DNA of 64,000 nucleotides from Paenibacillus lactis (GTDB taxonomy: Bacteria; Bacillota; Bacilli; Paenibacillales; Paenibacillaceae): NCBI RefSeq assembly GCF_017873605.1, contig NZ_JAGGKI010000018.1, positions 1 through 64,000 on the forward strand, given 5' to 3'. Position numbers and translations under genes: made by a program. Numbering within the stretch: position 1 is the stretch's first letter; each line of letters opens with the position of its first letter. The notes beneath the pieces were generated by a model that saw only the letters and a program-made list of their open reading frames with translations, did not search any database and was not told the DNA's origin. Shown piece by piece: positions 53,126-62,272 of the stretch.

Positions 53126-56053
53126 ATGAAGACACTGGATTCATTAACGTCATATCAAGTATTGCAGCATCGAAGACTGAAGGATATCCAGTCGGATGGA
53201 GCCTTGCTTGAGCACAAGCGCAGCGGGGCCAGAATCATTCTGCTCTCGAATGACGATGAGAATAAAGTATTTACGATCGGATTTCGGACGCCGCCGGTTG
53301 ACAATACGGGGCTAACGCATATTTTGGAGCATGCCGTTCTTTGCGGGTCACGCAAGTTTCCTGCCAAGGATTCTTTTGTAGAACTGGCTAAGGGCTCCTT
53401 GAACACCTTTCTGAATGCGATGACCTTCGCGGATAAAACGATTTATCCGGTAGCGAGCCGAAATGATCAAGACTTCCAGAACCTGATGGATGTTTACATG
53501 GATGCGGTTCTTCATCCCAATATTCACCATCAAGAAGAAATATTTCTTCAGGAGGGCTGGAATTACAATCTGGAAGCGGTGGATGCGGAGCTTAAATATA
53601 ACGGTGTCGTGTACAACGAAATGAAGGGCGCCTTTTCCGCGCCTGAACGGGTCGTATACCGGTCCGTGTTGAACACGCTGTTTCCGGATACGATCTACTC
53701 CTATGAATCCGGCGGACATCCGGACGATATTCCTAACCTGCAATACCAGGAGCTGCTGGCGTATCACTCGAAATATTACCATCCTTCCAACAGCTACATT
53801 TATTTATATGGAAACATGGATATGGAGGGAAAGCTAAAGTGGCTTGACGAGGCGTATCTTGCTCATTATGACCGTGCTGACGCAGCTTCGGACATCGCGC
53901 TTCAAGCTCCGTTTCATCAACGGGCAGAAGCCGTGAGGACGTACCCGATCGGAAGCGGAGAATCGGAGGAGAATCGCTCTTATTTGACGTATAATGCGGT
54001 GATTGGAACGAGCCTGGATCCTGAGCTGACGATCGCTTTTCAAATATTGCATTATGCGCTGCTGGGATCGCAAGGCGCCCCGCTTCGACAATCCATCCTG
54101 GACCAAGGGATTGCGAAGGAAGTGTATGGAACCTATCAGAGCCGAGTCTATCAGCCGTTCTTCAGCATCGTTGCGAAGGGGAGCAATCAGAGGGATCGGG
54201 ATCAATTCGTCGATACGATTACGAATGTATTGAATGACCTGGTAAGCAATGGTATCGACAGGGATTCACTGCTTGCCGGCATCAGCCTATACGAATTTCA
54301 ATACCGCGAAGCCGATTTCGGCCGTTACCCGAAGGGCTTAAGTTATGCGCTGCAAGCGCTCGGGAGCTGGCTTTATGATGATAACGCTCCATTTGTACAT
54401 TTGGAAAATCATCATATCTTTAACCGGCTCAGAGAAAACATGGATAAACGGTATTTCGAGGGGCTGATTGAGCGGTATTTGATCCGAAATACGCATGCAT
54501 CCATTGTCTCTGTCGTTCCGGAAAGCGGGCTGAGCATCAAAAAAGAGCAGAAGCTCAGAGCTCGTCTTCAAACTTACCGGGATCAGTTGAACCCGGATGA
54601 GCTGCAGCAGCTCGTCGATCGCACCAAGGCTCTTAAGGCATACCAGAATGAACCTTCGACGAAGGAGCAGTCGGCAACGATCCCCTTGCTTTCGCGGGAG
54701 GATTTGGATCCGAAATCGCCAAAGCTCGGCCTGGAGCTTGATCGATTGGACGATACCACGATCTTATATCACCCACTGTTCACAAACGGAATCGGTTATT
54801 TGCGGTTATGCTTTGATCTGTCGAACGTTCCACAGGAATTACTTGCCTATGCCGGCGTATTGGAGGGGGTAATCGGATCCGTCGACACAGAGCGCTTCAG
54901 CTACCATCAACTGGCCAATCGGATTAATATTCATACAGGCGGGATCCACACGAGCATCGACGCATACGGCAGTACAAAGCAGGTTAATGGCTATAAAGCC
55001 GTATTTGAATTTCAAGCGAAGGTGCTGTACAGTCAGCTGAGCTCCGCGTTCGAATTGATCCAGGAAATGATCCTGTCCTCGAAATTCGACGATACCAAAC
55101 GGCTGTATGAGTTGATCGCACAGCTCAAATCCAGCGAACAGCGGAAGCTGATTTCATCGGGTCATTTGGCGGCAAGGGAGCGGGCGTTGTCCTATCATTC
55201 CGCCGTGTACAGTTTCCGCGATAGGGTGGGCGGGATTTCGCACTACCGGCTGCTGGAGCATTTGGAGAGCCATTTTGACGAGGAGAAGGAGGGGCTTATT
55301 CATCGGTTGAAGGAGCTGGCCGGCTGTATCTTCAGACCTGAAAATCTGCTGGTAAGCTATACGGCAGAGCAAGAAGGCATAGCAAGGGTAAAGCCCCTGG
55401 CGGCTGCGTTTAAAGGGAAGCTGTTTCATCACCCGGTGCAGCGGGATACGGTGATTTTCACGCCGGAGTTTCGCAATGAAGGCTTCAAGACATCGTCCGA
55501 GGTCCAATATGCAGCCCAGACAGGCAACTTTATCGATAAGGGATATCAATATTCCGGATCTTTGCGCGTACTGAAAATGATTCTATCCTATGATTATTTA
55601 TGGAACCAGATCCGGGTAAAGGGCGGAGCTTATGGCTGCATGACCGGATTCCAGCGGGACGGTAACAGCTATATGGTATCCTACCGGGATCCGAACCTTG
55701 CTCGAACATATGAGGTTTATGCGCAAATCCCCGATTATTTACGCAGCTTTAAGGCGAGTGACCAGGAGATGACACGTTATATCATCGGTGCGATCCGGGA
55801 ACTAGAGCCTGCGAACAGCCCGGCAGCTGCTTCTGCGAACGCGCTGGCCTCGTATCTTTCCGAGTTTGATGATGATGATTTGCAGAGAGAAAGGGACGAG
55901 GTGCTGAATACAACGGCGGAAGACGTTGCGGGTCTTGCTCCGCTTGTTGAATCGGTTCTCGAACTGGGGAGTAAGTGCACGGTTGGGAATGAAGACAGCG
56001 TAGAAGCCCAGAGGCAGCTTTTCCACCAAGTTCTTCCTTTGTTTGAGAAGTAA
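53126..56053 (+). CDS. M16C-family zinc peptidase (presequence-protease-like)
   Basis: A 975-aa insulinase-fold metallopeptidase of the M16C/PreP type. The inverted zinc motif H65-I-L-E68-H69 is visible in 'NTGLTHILEHAVLCGSRKFPAKDSFVELAKGSLNTFLNAMTFADKTIYP', and the downstream third ligand region is 'NGVVYNEMKGAF'. Length and the single-chain arrangement of four M16 modules match the family. It degrades peptides inside a closed chamber. ATG 53126 is chosen because GGAGG lies 7 nt upstream; the longer frame from 53099 has no site. It appears to be a cytosolic housekeeping enzyme with no link to neighbours. Confidence 0.92.
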   Translation: MKTLDSLTSYQVLQHRRLKDIQSDGALLEHKRSGARIILLSNDDENKVFTIGFRTPPVDNTGLTHILEHAVLCGSRKFPAKDSFVELAKGSLNTFLNAMTFADKTIYPVASRNDQDFQNLMDVYMDAVLHPNIHHQEEIFLQEGWNYNLEAVDAELKYNGVVYNEMKGAFSAPERVVYRSVLNTLFPDTIYSYESGGHPDDIPNLQYQELLAYHSKYYHPSNSYIYLYGNMDMEGKLKWLDEAYLAHYDRADAASDIALQAPFHQRAEAVRTYPIGSGESEENRSYLTYNAVIGTSLDPELTIAFQILHYALLGSQGAPLRQSILDQGIAKEVYGTYQSRVYQPFFSIVAKGSNQRDRDQFVDTITNVLNDLVSNGIDRDSLLAGISLYEFQYREADFGRYPKGLSYALQALGSWLYDDNAPFVHLENHHIFNRLRENMDKRYFEGLIERYLIRNTHASIVSVVPESGLSIKKEQKLRARLQTYRDQLNPDELQQLVDRTKALKAYQNEPSTKEQSATIPLLSREDLDPKSPKLGLELDRLDDTTILYHPLFTNGIGYLRLCFDLSNVPQELLAYAGVLEGVIGSVDTERFSYHQLANRINIHTGGIHTSIDAYGSTKQVNGYKAVFEFQAKVLYSQLSSAFELIQEMILSSKFDDTKRLYELIAQLKSSEQRKLISSGHLAARERALSYHSAVYSFRDRVGGISHYRLLEHLESHFDEEKEGLIHRLKELAGCIFRPENLLVSYTAEQEGIARVKPLAAAFKGKLFHHPVQRDTVIFTPEFRNEGFKTSSEVQYAAQTGNFIDKGYQYSGSLRVLKMILSYDYLWNQIRVKGGAYGCMTGFQRDGNSYMVSYRDPNLARTYEVYAQIPDYLRSFKASDQEMTRYIIGAIRELEPANSPAAASANALASYLSEFDDDDLQRERDEVLNTTAEDVAGLAPLVESVLELGSKCTVGNEDSVEAQRQLFHQVLPLFEK

Positions 56054-56152
56054 TTAGGGGGGCAATGCTTTGCGGGTCTAAACGCTCTACACCTTATCAC
56101 ATGCCGTCGATCAACCACAGGTTGAGATGTCTATCGATCATATATATCGATC

Positions 56153-56183
56153 AAAAGTCGCCAAAAATCGGCGGCTTTTGTGA
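56153..56183 (+). terminator. Terminator after the M16C gene
   Basis: A 10-bp stem AAAAGTCGCC/GGCGGCTTTT (one G-U pair) with a 7-nt loop, about 100 nt after the stop. An ATCGATCA direct repeat lies just upstream (56133 and 56146). Confidence 0.65.
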
Positions 56184-56200
56184 TTTTATGTGATAAGTTC

Positions 56201-56228
56201 TTGTCCCTAGCATGAAATCGTTTATAAT
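56201..56228 (+). promoter_or_regulatory. Sigma-A promoter of mqo
   Basis: TTGTCC (56201-56206) and consensus TATAAT (56223-56228) with a 16-bp spacer, 170 nt upstream of mqo. The leader between is AT-rich and holds no other recognised element; together with the terminator at 56153 this accounts for the 344-bp gap. Confidence 0.55.
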
Positions 56229-56397
56229 TATCAGATAGTAGTAGATATTTTAATCTATAAATATTTATAATAGACTAGAATGATATGGTGATCATTACAT
56301 CGGAACTGGTTCTTTGTTGAGGTGACGTTTTGCTTAGATTTTATAAGCGGCGGCGCCTACTCTTTTTTTGCAAATATAGTGGATAAGGAAGGATATC

Positions 56398-57897
56398 ATG
56401 AGCAGCATTCAGAAAAAAACAGACGTCATCTTAATTGGTGCCGGAATCATGAGCGCGACATTGGGAGCATTACTGAAAGAGCTGGCGCCGGAGTGGGAAA
56501 TCAGCGTATTTGAGAAACTGGCAAGTCCAGGGGAAGAGAGCTCCAACGAATGGAATAATGCAGGCACGGGACATGCTGCGTTGTGCGAGCTTAACTATAC
56601 ATCCGAAAAACCTGATGGATCTATAGATATCAGCAAAGCGATTAAAATTAATGAGCAGTTTCAGCTTTCACGTCAGTTCTGGTCTTATCTGGTTAGCAGC
56701 AATCTGATCCGCAATCCGCAGGACTTTATTATGCCTATTCCTCATATGAGTTTGGTGCAAGGGGAGAGCAATGTTAGCTTTTTAAAGAAACGTTTTGAAG
56801 CGCTGTCAAACAATCCATTGTTTCAAGGAATGGAATACTCCGAAGATCCGAAGAAACTGAAGGAATGGATTCCGCTGATCATGGAAGGACGGACTTCCAG
56901 CGAACCGATGGCGGCCACCAAAATTGATTCCGGAACGGACGTTAACTTTGGCGCTTTAACGCGCATGCTGTTCGACCATTTGAAGAGTCACAACGTTGAG
57001 GTTCACTACAAGCATATGGTGAAGGATATTAAACGAACCAGCGACGGTTCTTGGAAACTTAAAGTTCGTAATATCGACACCGGTTCAGTAGAGGAGCATA
57101 CGGCGAAATTTGTCTTCATCGGCGGAGGCGGAGGCAGTCTGCCTTTACTGCAGATGACGGGCATTCCCGAATCCAAGCATATCGGCGGTTTCCCGGTAAG
57201 CGGCCTATTCATGGTATGCAACAATCCGGAGGTTGTCGCGCAGCATCATGCCAAGGTATATGGGAAAGCCAAGGTTGGCGCTCCTCCAATGTCGGTTCCG
57301 CATCTGGATACAAGATACATCGACAATAAGAAAACCCTGCTGTTTGGACCTTTTGCCGGCTTCTCGCCGAAGTTCCTGAAGACGGGCTCCAATCTTGACC
57401 TGATCCGTTCCGTTAAACCGAACAATCTGCTCACAATGCTGGCAGCCGGCGTTAAAGAGATGGCGCTGACGAAATACCTGATCCAGCAAGTGCTGCTATC
57501 CAATGAAAAACGAATGGAGGAGTTGCGGGAGTTCATCCCGAACGCCAAGAGCGAGGATTGGGAAATTGTCGTAGCAGGTCAGCGGGTACAGGTTATCAAG
57601 GATACGGACGCCGGCAAAGGCACGCTCCAATTCGGTACGGAAGTCATTAGCGCTTCTGACGGCTCGATCGCTGCATTGCTCGGCGCTTCGCCAGGTGCTT
57701 CCACGGCCGTTCACGTTATGCTGGAAGTGCTGCAGAAGTGCTTCCCTCAGCATATGAAGGAGTGGGAGCCGAAGATTAAAGAAATGATTCCTTCTTACGG
57801 TGTATCCCTCGTGGATCAGCCTGAGCTGCTGCAAGAAATTCATCACTCCACTGCGAAGACGCTTGGTCTAAGCGAAAAAGAACTCGTCCATAGTTAA
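56398..57897 (+). CDS. mqo: Malate:quinone oxidoreductase
   Basis: A 499-aa FAD-dependent, membrane-associated enzyme that oxidises malate to oxaloacetate and passes electrons to quinone, bypassing NAD-malate dehydrogenase. The FAD-binding motif is 'TDVILIGAGIMSATLGALLKEL' near the N-terminus, followed by the family hallmarks 'SSNEWNNAGTGHAALCELNYT', 'MPIPHMSLVQGESNVSFLKKR', 'EPMAATKIDSGTDVNFGALTRML' and 'GGGGGSLPLLQMTGIPE'. Length is normal. AAGGAAGGA precedes the ATG. Its own promoter and terminator suggest a single-gene unit. Confidence 0.96.
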   Translation: MSSIQKKTDVILIGAGIMSATLGALLKELAPEWEISVFEKLASPGEESSNEWNNAGTGHAALCELNYTSEKPDGSIDISKAIKINEQFQLSRQFWSYLVSSNLIRNPQDFIMPIPHMSLVQGESNVSFLKKRFEALSNNPLFQGMEYSEDPKKLKEWIPLIMEGRTSSEPMAATKIDSGTDVNFGALTRMLFDHLKSHNVEVHYKHMVKDIKRTSDGSWKLKVRNIDTGSVEEHTAKFVFIGGGGGSLPLLQMTGIPESKHIGGFPVSGLFMVCNNPEVVAQHHAKVYGKAKVGAPPMSVPHLDTRYIDNKKTLLFGPFAGFSPKFLKTGSNLDLIRSVKPNNLLTMLAAGVKEMALTKYLIQQVLLSNEKRMEELREFIPNAKSEDWEIVVAGQRVQVIKDTDAGKGTLQFGTEVISASDGSIAALLGASPGASTAVHVMLEVLQKCFPQHMKEWEPKIKEMIPSYGVSLVDQPELLQEIHHSTAKTLGLSEKELVHS

Positions 57898-57956
57898 TTC
57901 TTTAATTATATTGATGAGATCGATCTCTCAATTTTCATTGATGATCGGTTCACAGA

Positions 57957-57995
57957 AGAACCTTAATCCGTCTTTGGATTGAGGTTCTTTTTTTG
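57957..57995 (+). terminator. Terminator of mqo
   Basis: A 13-bp stem (57957-57969 with 57976-57988, one non-Watson-Crick position) with a short loop and a seven-T tail. Confidence 0.9.
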
Positions 57996-58119
57996 TATTG
58001 TGCTTGATGAGATGACTAGATGTGAGCAAAATCCGAACAATAGGCGGATGGGTTTGATCGTTGGCTGGACTTCAAGGTAGTATATTCCTGAAGGCTTGAG
58101 GAGCGATGAGAGGAGCAAG

Positions 58120-59262
58120 ATGATTTTGGTACAGGTACAAGAACACGGATTGGGTCTGGAACGGCTTAAGCTTGAGGCCGCCCATTTTATACAAGCATGT
58201 TACACTGAATTACATAAACCGGAAGCTGAATTGAATCAACGCCTGGCTGAAGTACAAACGCAAATCATGGAGTCGGGTACATACGAGCATACCTATGAGG
58301 AGTTAACCCATGGCTGCCGCATGGCTTGGAGAAACAGCAATCGCTGCATTGGCCGCTTGTTTTGGGAAGGACTTACCGTGTTTGATGCCCGTCATGTCAC
58401 TACCGATGAGGAGATGGCGGATGCTTTGTTCAAGCATATAGCATACGCTACGAATGGCGGCCAAATCCGTCCTGCAATAACCGTTTTTAGACCGGCAGAT
58501 CCTCTGAAGCATAAATCCGATGCGCGAATATGGAATCGTCAGCTTATACGATATGCTGGCTATGAGACGGATGATGGGATGGTTGGGGACCCGGATTCGC
58601 TTGCGTTGACATCGTTATGTCATTCGCTCGGCTGGGAGGGAAAGAAAACGCCATTCGATGTGTTGCCGCTGGTGATAAGCGCACAAGGAAAGGAACCCCG
58701 TTGGTTTGATATCCCCAAGGAGCTTGTGCTCGAGGTGCCGATTGAACACCCGGAATACCCGCAGTTGCAGGAGCTCGGCATTCGGTGGTACGGAGTGCCG
58801 ATTGTGTCCGACATGCGGCTTGAAATTGGTGGTATTTCTTATACGGCGGCTCCTTTCAACGGTTGGTACATGGGAACGGAGATTGGCGCTCGCAACTTGG
58901 CGGATGAGCAGAGGTATAACCTGCTGCCGGCACTATCCGAGATCATGGGGCTGCCTGCAACGCATGAATCTACGCTATGGCGCGATCGTGCGCTTGTTGA
59001 ATTGAATGTGGCTGTTTTGTACTCTTATAAGAAGAATGGGGTTACGATTGTAGATCATCATACAGCTGCCAAGCAATTTAAACGCTTCGAGTCAAATGAG
59101 GATAAGAGAGGCTGTCCGGTAACAGGGGACTGGACGTGGCTTATTCCGCCGCTGTCGCCCGCCACGACACATATCTTTCATCGTTCATATGACAATCGGA
59201 TCGTGACGCCTAATTTTTTCTATAGAGATTCGGATTCAAGCTCGAATGAAACAATGCTTTAG
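58120..59262 (+). CDS. nos: Nitric oxide synthase oxygenase
   Basis: A 380-aa haem enzyme making NO from arginine. The proximal haem ligand is C76 in 'CRMAWRNSNRCIGRLFW'. Other family signatures are 'FKHIAYATNGGQIRPAITVFRP', 'RWYGVPIVSDMRLEIGGISYTAAPFNGWYMGTEIGARNLAD' (with the substrate-binding Glu) and 'DHHTAAKQFKRFE'. As usual in Bacillales there is no fused reductase domain; electrons come from general flavodoxin-type partners. ATG 58120 follows GAGAGG by about 6 nt; the longer reading from 58096 has no better site. NO in these bacteria protects against oxidative stress and some antibiotics (family knowledge). Confidence 0.96.
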   Translation: MILVQVQEHGLGLERLKLEAAHFIQACYTELHKPEAELNQRLAEVQTQIMESGTYEHTYEELTHGCRMAWRNSNRCIGRLFWEGLTVFDARHVTTDEEMADALFKHIAYATNGGQIRPAITVFRPADPLKHKSDARIWNRQLIRYAGYETDDGMVGDPDSLALTSLCHSLGWEGKKTPFDVLPLVISAQGKEPRWFDIPKELVLEVPIEHPEYPQLQELGIRWYGVPIVSDMRLEIGGISYTAAPFNGWYMGTEIGARNLADEQRYNLLPALSEIMGLPATHESTLWRDRALVELNVAVLYSYKKNGVTIVDHHTAAKQFKRFESNEDKRGCPVTGDWTWLIPPLSPATTHIFHRSYDNRIVTPNFFYRDSDSSSNETML

Positions 59263-59397
59263 TAAATATGGCGTGATAAACTCTAGATTAAGGGACAGTT
59301 GCATAGCGTACCGGCAATCGGCAGCGTTTAAACGTTTATAAGTAAGGATTGTTATAAATTTCACATAATGAGTCGATAAATTAAGTAGGGGGAAATC

Positions 59398-60108
59398 ATG
59401 ACAGAGGCTTACATATCGCCAAGCAGCACATGCACGGAGAAGTGTCGCACCCTGGTGTGTTTTTTTGCCGGTATCCTGACATATCGGAATAACTTTGAAG
59501 ACGCAGCCAATGAGATTGCGAAAAGATTTCGTCATGCTAAAATTGTGATGATTTTCCCCTATGGTTTGGCCAACGGCAAGCAAGGTTCGGCTTTAATCCG
59601 TCTGTTGACCCGTCAATTGAGTCAAGCAGGCTATGACTTGGTTCGTGATCAATCGCGCCGAGTTAAGGAAGCATCACACATCATACGGGCGCATGCAGCC
59701 GATGTGGAACGGTTGATTCTGATCGGTCACAGCGCCGGCGGCGTGATCGCATACCGGACTGGGCTTGAGTTGCAAGAACACTACGGAGATCAGCAGATTC
59801 GAGTGTTTGCTGTGGGCTGCCCGAAATTTTATTTGAAGAACATTCCATATAATGAGAACTTTACATATATAACAGGCCAAAATCGAGACAGAATCACGCA
59901 AATCGGCAGCTGGCGCAAACCAGGATCCAGAATATATAACGGTAAGCCTGGACGCGAAATTCAAATGGACTTTAATCCGGATCATCAAGGCTGGCGGTTT
60001 CACGCATCATATTTCTTAAAGTCGTCTTGGGCCGACGCTAATGAAACGTTCCGAACGAACTCCGAGGAACTGATTGCCAAGATTTATGAATTATGTCCGG
60101 ATGGTTGA
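59398..60108 (+). CDS. Alpha/beta-hydrolase-fold protein (lipase/esterase-like)
   Basis: A 236-aa protein with the nucleophile elbow G-H-S112-A-G-G in 'VERLILIGHSAGGVIAYRTGLEL' and the preceding strand 'TLVCFFAGILTYRNNFEDAANEIAKRFRHAKIVMIFPYG'. A likely catalytic His lies near the C-terminus ('WRFHASYFLKS'); the acidic residue cannot be assigned by eye. The layout resembles cytosolic serine-hydrolase/lipase-class-3-like proteins. No signal peptide. A TAGGGGGA site precedes the ATG. Substrate unknown. Confidence 0.75.
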   Translation: MTEAYISPSSTCTEKCRTLVCFFAGILTYRNNFEDAANEIAKRFRHAKIVMIFPYGLANGKQGSALIRLLTRQLSQAGYDLVRDQSRRVKEASHIIRAHAADVERLILIGHSAGGVIAYRTGLELQEHYGDQQIRVFAVGCPKFYLKNIPYNENFTYITGQNRDRITQIGSWRKPGSRIYNGKPGREIQMDFNPDHQGWRFHASYFLKSSWADANETFRTNSEELIAKIYELCPDG

Positions 60109-60180
60109 GTAAGAAAGAGGTATGAAAGTAAGAATGAACATGGATGAGTCATGGCTGATGGATTGACTGTGAAATGACTA

Positions 60181-60201
60181 AAAAACGCTCAGGGCGTTTT
60201 T
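60181..60201. terminator. Bidirectional terminator between convergent genes
   Basis: An 8-bp stem AAAAACGC/GCGTTTTT with a 5-nt loop gives T-runs on both strands. It serves the hydrolase gene and the minus-strand GAF gene. Confidence 0.8.
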
Positions 60202-60248
60202 AAACTGACATCTGTTTCACAAAACTCGTATTTTGTACATATGTCACT

Positions 60249-60848
60249 TCAAGAAGCTTCAATTTGATTGCGATTATCCTGAAACATATCGATTTCATAG
60301 TCAGTAAAGTCTCTTTGTTGATCAGAAAACAACACGGTGAACCCGATCATCTTATCCTGATATCCTAATGGAGTGCAGCAATATGATTTAAATCCGTCTT
60401 CCAACATTGCTTTCTTATGATTTAATGTAACGAGGTCTTCACTGCGATAAATATCATCTACAATTAATACGTTTCTGATGTATACCGGTACTTCCGATCC
60501 ACCTAGAATATCTAGTTTCACATCAAGTCCATGAGAATATTCTTTATAACTTCCCGGCATACTCGGTCCAGCACCAAGCCATAATCTTTTTTCATTTTCT
60601 TCATATAAATATACAACACATAACATACCGTTTGATTTTTCTTCCATAGCCAGACAATATTGATTTAGATACATTCTAGTTTCAAGAGAAAGTTTTTCTT
60701 GCATCCCTATTAAATCTGCATGGTAGAGTTTTTCAAACAAGTTGGATAAATCAGTTTGTCCTTTATTCATTGGATGAATTTGTGCCAGTATTTTTTTTAT
60801 TTCTTTGCTCAGCTTATAATGCTTCATGGATTCGATTATTTCTTCCAT
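60249..60848 (-). CDS. GAF-domain protein
   Basis: A 199-aa soluble protein. An N-terminal helical region (~1-50) precedes a GAF-like sensory domain ('NGMLCVVYLYEENEKRLWLGAGPSMPGSYKEYSHGLDV' to 'EDGFKSYCCTPLGYQDKMIGFTVLFSDQQRDFTDYEIDMFQDNRNQIE'). GAF domains bind cyclic nucleotides, haem or small metabolites. There is no output domain, so it probably works through a partner. It is the last gene of an AT-rich minus-strand set and lies 32 bp after the XRE gene. Confidence 0.7.
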   Translation of the reverse strand: MEEIIESMKHYKLSKEIKKILAQIHPMNKGQTDLSNLFEKLYHADLIGMQEKLSLETRMYLNQYCLAMEEKSNGMLCVVYLYEENEKRLWLGAGPSMPGSYKEYSHGLDVKLDILGGSEVPVYIRNVLIVDDIYRSEDLVTLNHKKAMLEDGFKSYCCTPLGYQDKMIGFTVLFSDQQRDFTDYEIDMFQDNRNQIEAS

Positions 60849-60880
60849 CTTTTTTATTTACACCTCGAATTCAAGCAATC

Positions 60881-61243
60881 TCAAGTTCTTGGTAACCCTT
60901 TCTTGATTTTAGAACTACTCCGTTCTTGAACAACCATTTCAAGTAGATCATGAACGATTTGAAGATCATCCTCCGTTAATGGTATGCCATCCCAATGAAG
61001 CTTGGAATTCTTGAGAATCACTTTCGCATTCATATCTTTATCTTGGGGGGGATGAGGAATATTTGTTGCACCGATTATATAGTCAACGGATGTGTCAAAC
61101 AGTATGGATAGCTTATGCAACACCTCGATCGGTGGCTGCCGATGATTTAGTTCATAACAGGCATAAGTGCTTTTAGCTACACCGATTGAGTCTGCAACCT
61201 CCTGCATAGTCATCTTTCTATTCTTTCGTAGTGTTTTTAACAT
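60881..61243 (-). CDS. XRE-family helix-turn-helix regulator
   Basis: A 120-aa protein with an N-terminal Cro/CI-type HTH ('LRKNRKMTMQEVADSIGVAKSTYACYELNHRQPPIEVLHKLSILFDTSVDYIIG', residues ~4-57) and a tail ('NSKLHWDGIPLTEDDLQIVHDLLEMVVQER') of the type found in phage- and mobile-element repressors of Bacilli. It lies between the HD-GYP and GAF genes with gaps of ~30 bp, implying co-transcription. Targets are unknown. Confidence 0.85.
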   Translation of the reverse strand: MLKTLRKNRKMTMQEVADSIGVAKSTYACYELNHRQPPIEVLHKLSILFDTSVDYIIGATNIPHPPQDKDMNAKVILKNSKLHWDGIPLTEDDLQIVHDLLEMVVQERSSSKIKKGLPRT

Positions 61244-61273
61244 AGAGACTCAAAGGACCCTCCTCTGGTAAAG

Positions 61274-62272
61274 TTATTGGTTGTATACAAAATCCAAAAT
61301 TTTATGTTCAGAATTCCGTAAATCATAAAAATTCCCATTAGCCTCTACTAAAGGATTAATAAGGTCATCTGAATGAAGCATAACGATTCGAGCTACTTGA
61401 CCATCTGTCAAAATCACATGATCGCCGACCATTCTGATCATCATGTTCATTATGAAACAATGGACAACCATAGAGTCAAATAATTTATAACCACGATTAT
61501 AGATTTCCTCAAACACTTGATACAAAGGTATGGGTTTCTTGTATGTTCGTTCGGAGATCATGGTATGAAACACATCAGCTACCGCTACAATCTTGCTGTA
61601 AAGTGTAATCTTCACCCCCGCAATCCTAAACGGATATCCGCTGCCATCTTCTCTTTCATGATGCTGAAGGGCAACTAGGGCTTGTTGTTCCGTCATTTCT
61701 GAAATATTCCGAATCATTTCATACCCGAAATGAGTATGAAGTTTCATCTCGGCATACTCATCGGCACTAAGGCTACTTGTTTTATTTAAGATCGAGTCAG
61801 AGATTTTGATCTTTCCAAGATCATGCAATAAACCAGCAATTGCGAGATTTTGTAGTTCTTCATCCTTTAAACCTAACCATTTACCGATTAAATATGAGAT
61901 GAGGGAAACACCTATACAATGACGATAGGTATAATTATCCTTCTTACTTAGCTCCAATATAACATTCGATAGGTTGTTGATACATAATTGTTGGATCTTC
62001 GGAATTATTGCTTCTTGTATATCTTGATTGGAAAGCTGTTCGGATTGGTAACGAATCTTCTCGAAGATCGCTTGAACTTCTAAAACCGCTTCTTTTGTTA
62101 GGATTTCCGTAACATATTGGGGATCTTCTTTCCATAAATCGATACCGTGCTGATGCAAGAGATTAATATGGTGATGGTCCAAAATACAGTTCTGTGAAAG
62201 AAGCAAGCTGCCTTGCCTCGAATAGATGTTTCTTTTTAACCTTCTCCCGATGAACTGATCAATATGAATCAC
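61274..62272 (-). CDS. HD-GYP domain protein (putative cyclic-di-GMP phosphodiesterase)
   Basis: A protein of about 332 aa. The metal-binding H150-D151 lies in 'AIAGLLHDLGKIKI' and the defining motif H204-H-E-R-E-D-G-S-G-Y-P214 is complete, so it should hydrolyse cyclic di-GMP or a related nucleotide. The N-terminal ~90 residues contain the segment 'GSLLLSQNCILDHHHINLLHQHGID', usual for DUF3391-like front parts. Start is uncertain: GTG 62272 overlaps the end of the FapA-like gene by 14 nt and is the first sensible option; a longer frame to 62377 lies deep inside it. The C-terminus ('VILTDGQVARIVMLHSDDLINPLVEANG') is also typical. Confidence 0.83.
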   Translation of the reverse strand: MIHIDQFIGRRLKRNIYSRQGSLLLSQNCILDHHHINLLHQHGIDLWKEDPQYVTEILTKEAVLEVQAIFEKIRYQSEQLSNQDIQEAIIPKIQQLCINNLSNVILELSKKDNYTYRHCIGVSLISYLIGKWLGLKDEELQNLAIAGLLHDLGKIKISDSILNKTSSLSADEYAEMKLHTHFGYEMIRNISEMTEQQALVALQHHEREDGSGYPFRIAGVKITLYSKIVAVADVFHTMISERTYKKPIPLYQVFEEIYNRGYKLFDSMVVHCFIMNMMIRMVGDHVILTDGQVARIVMLHSDDLINPLVEANGNFYDLRNSEHKILDFVYNQ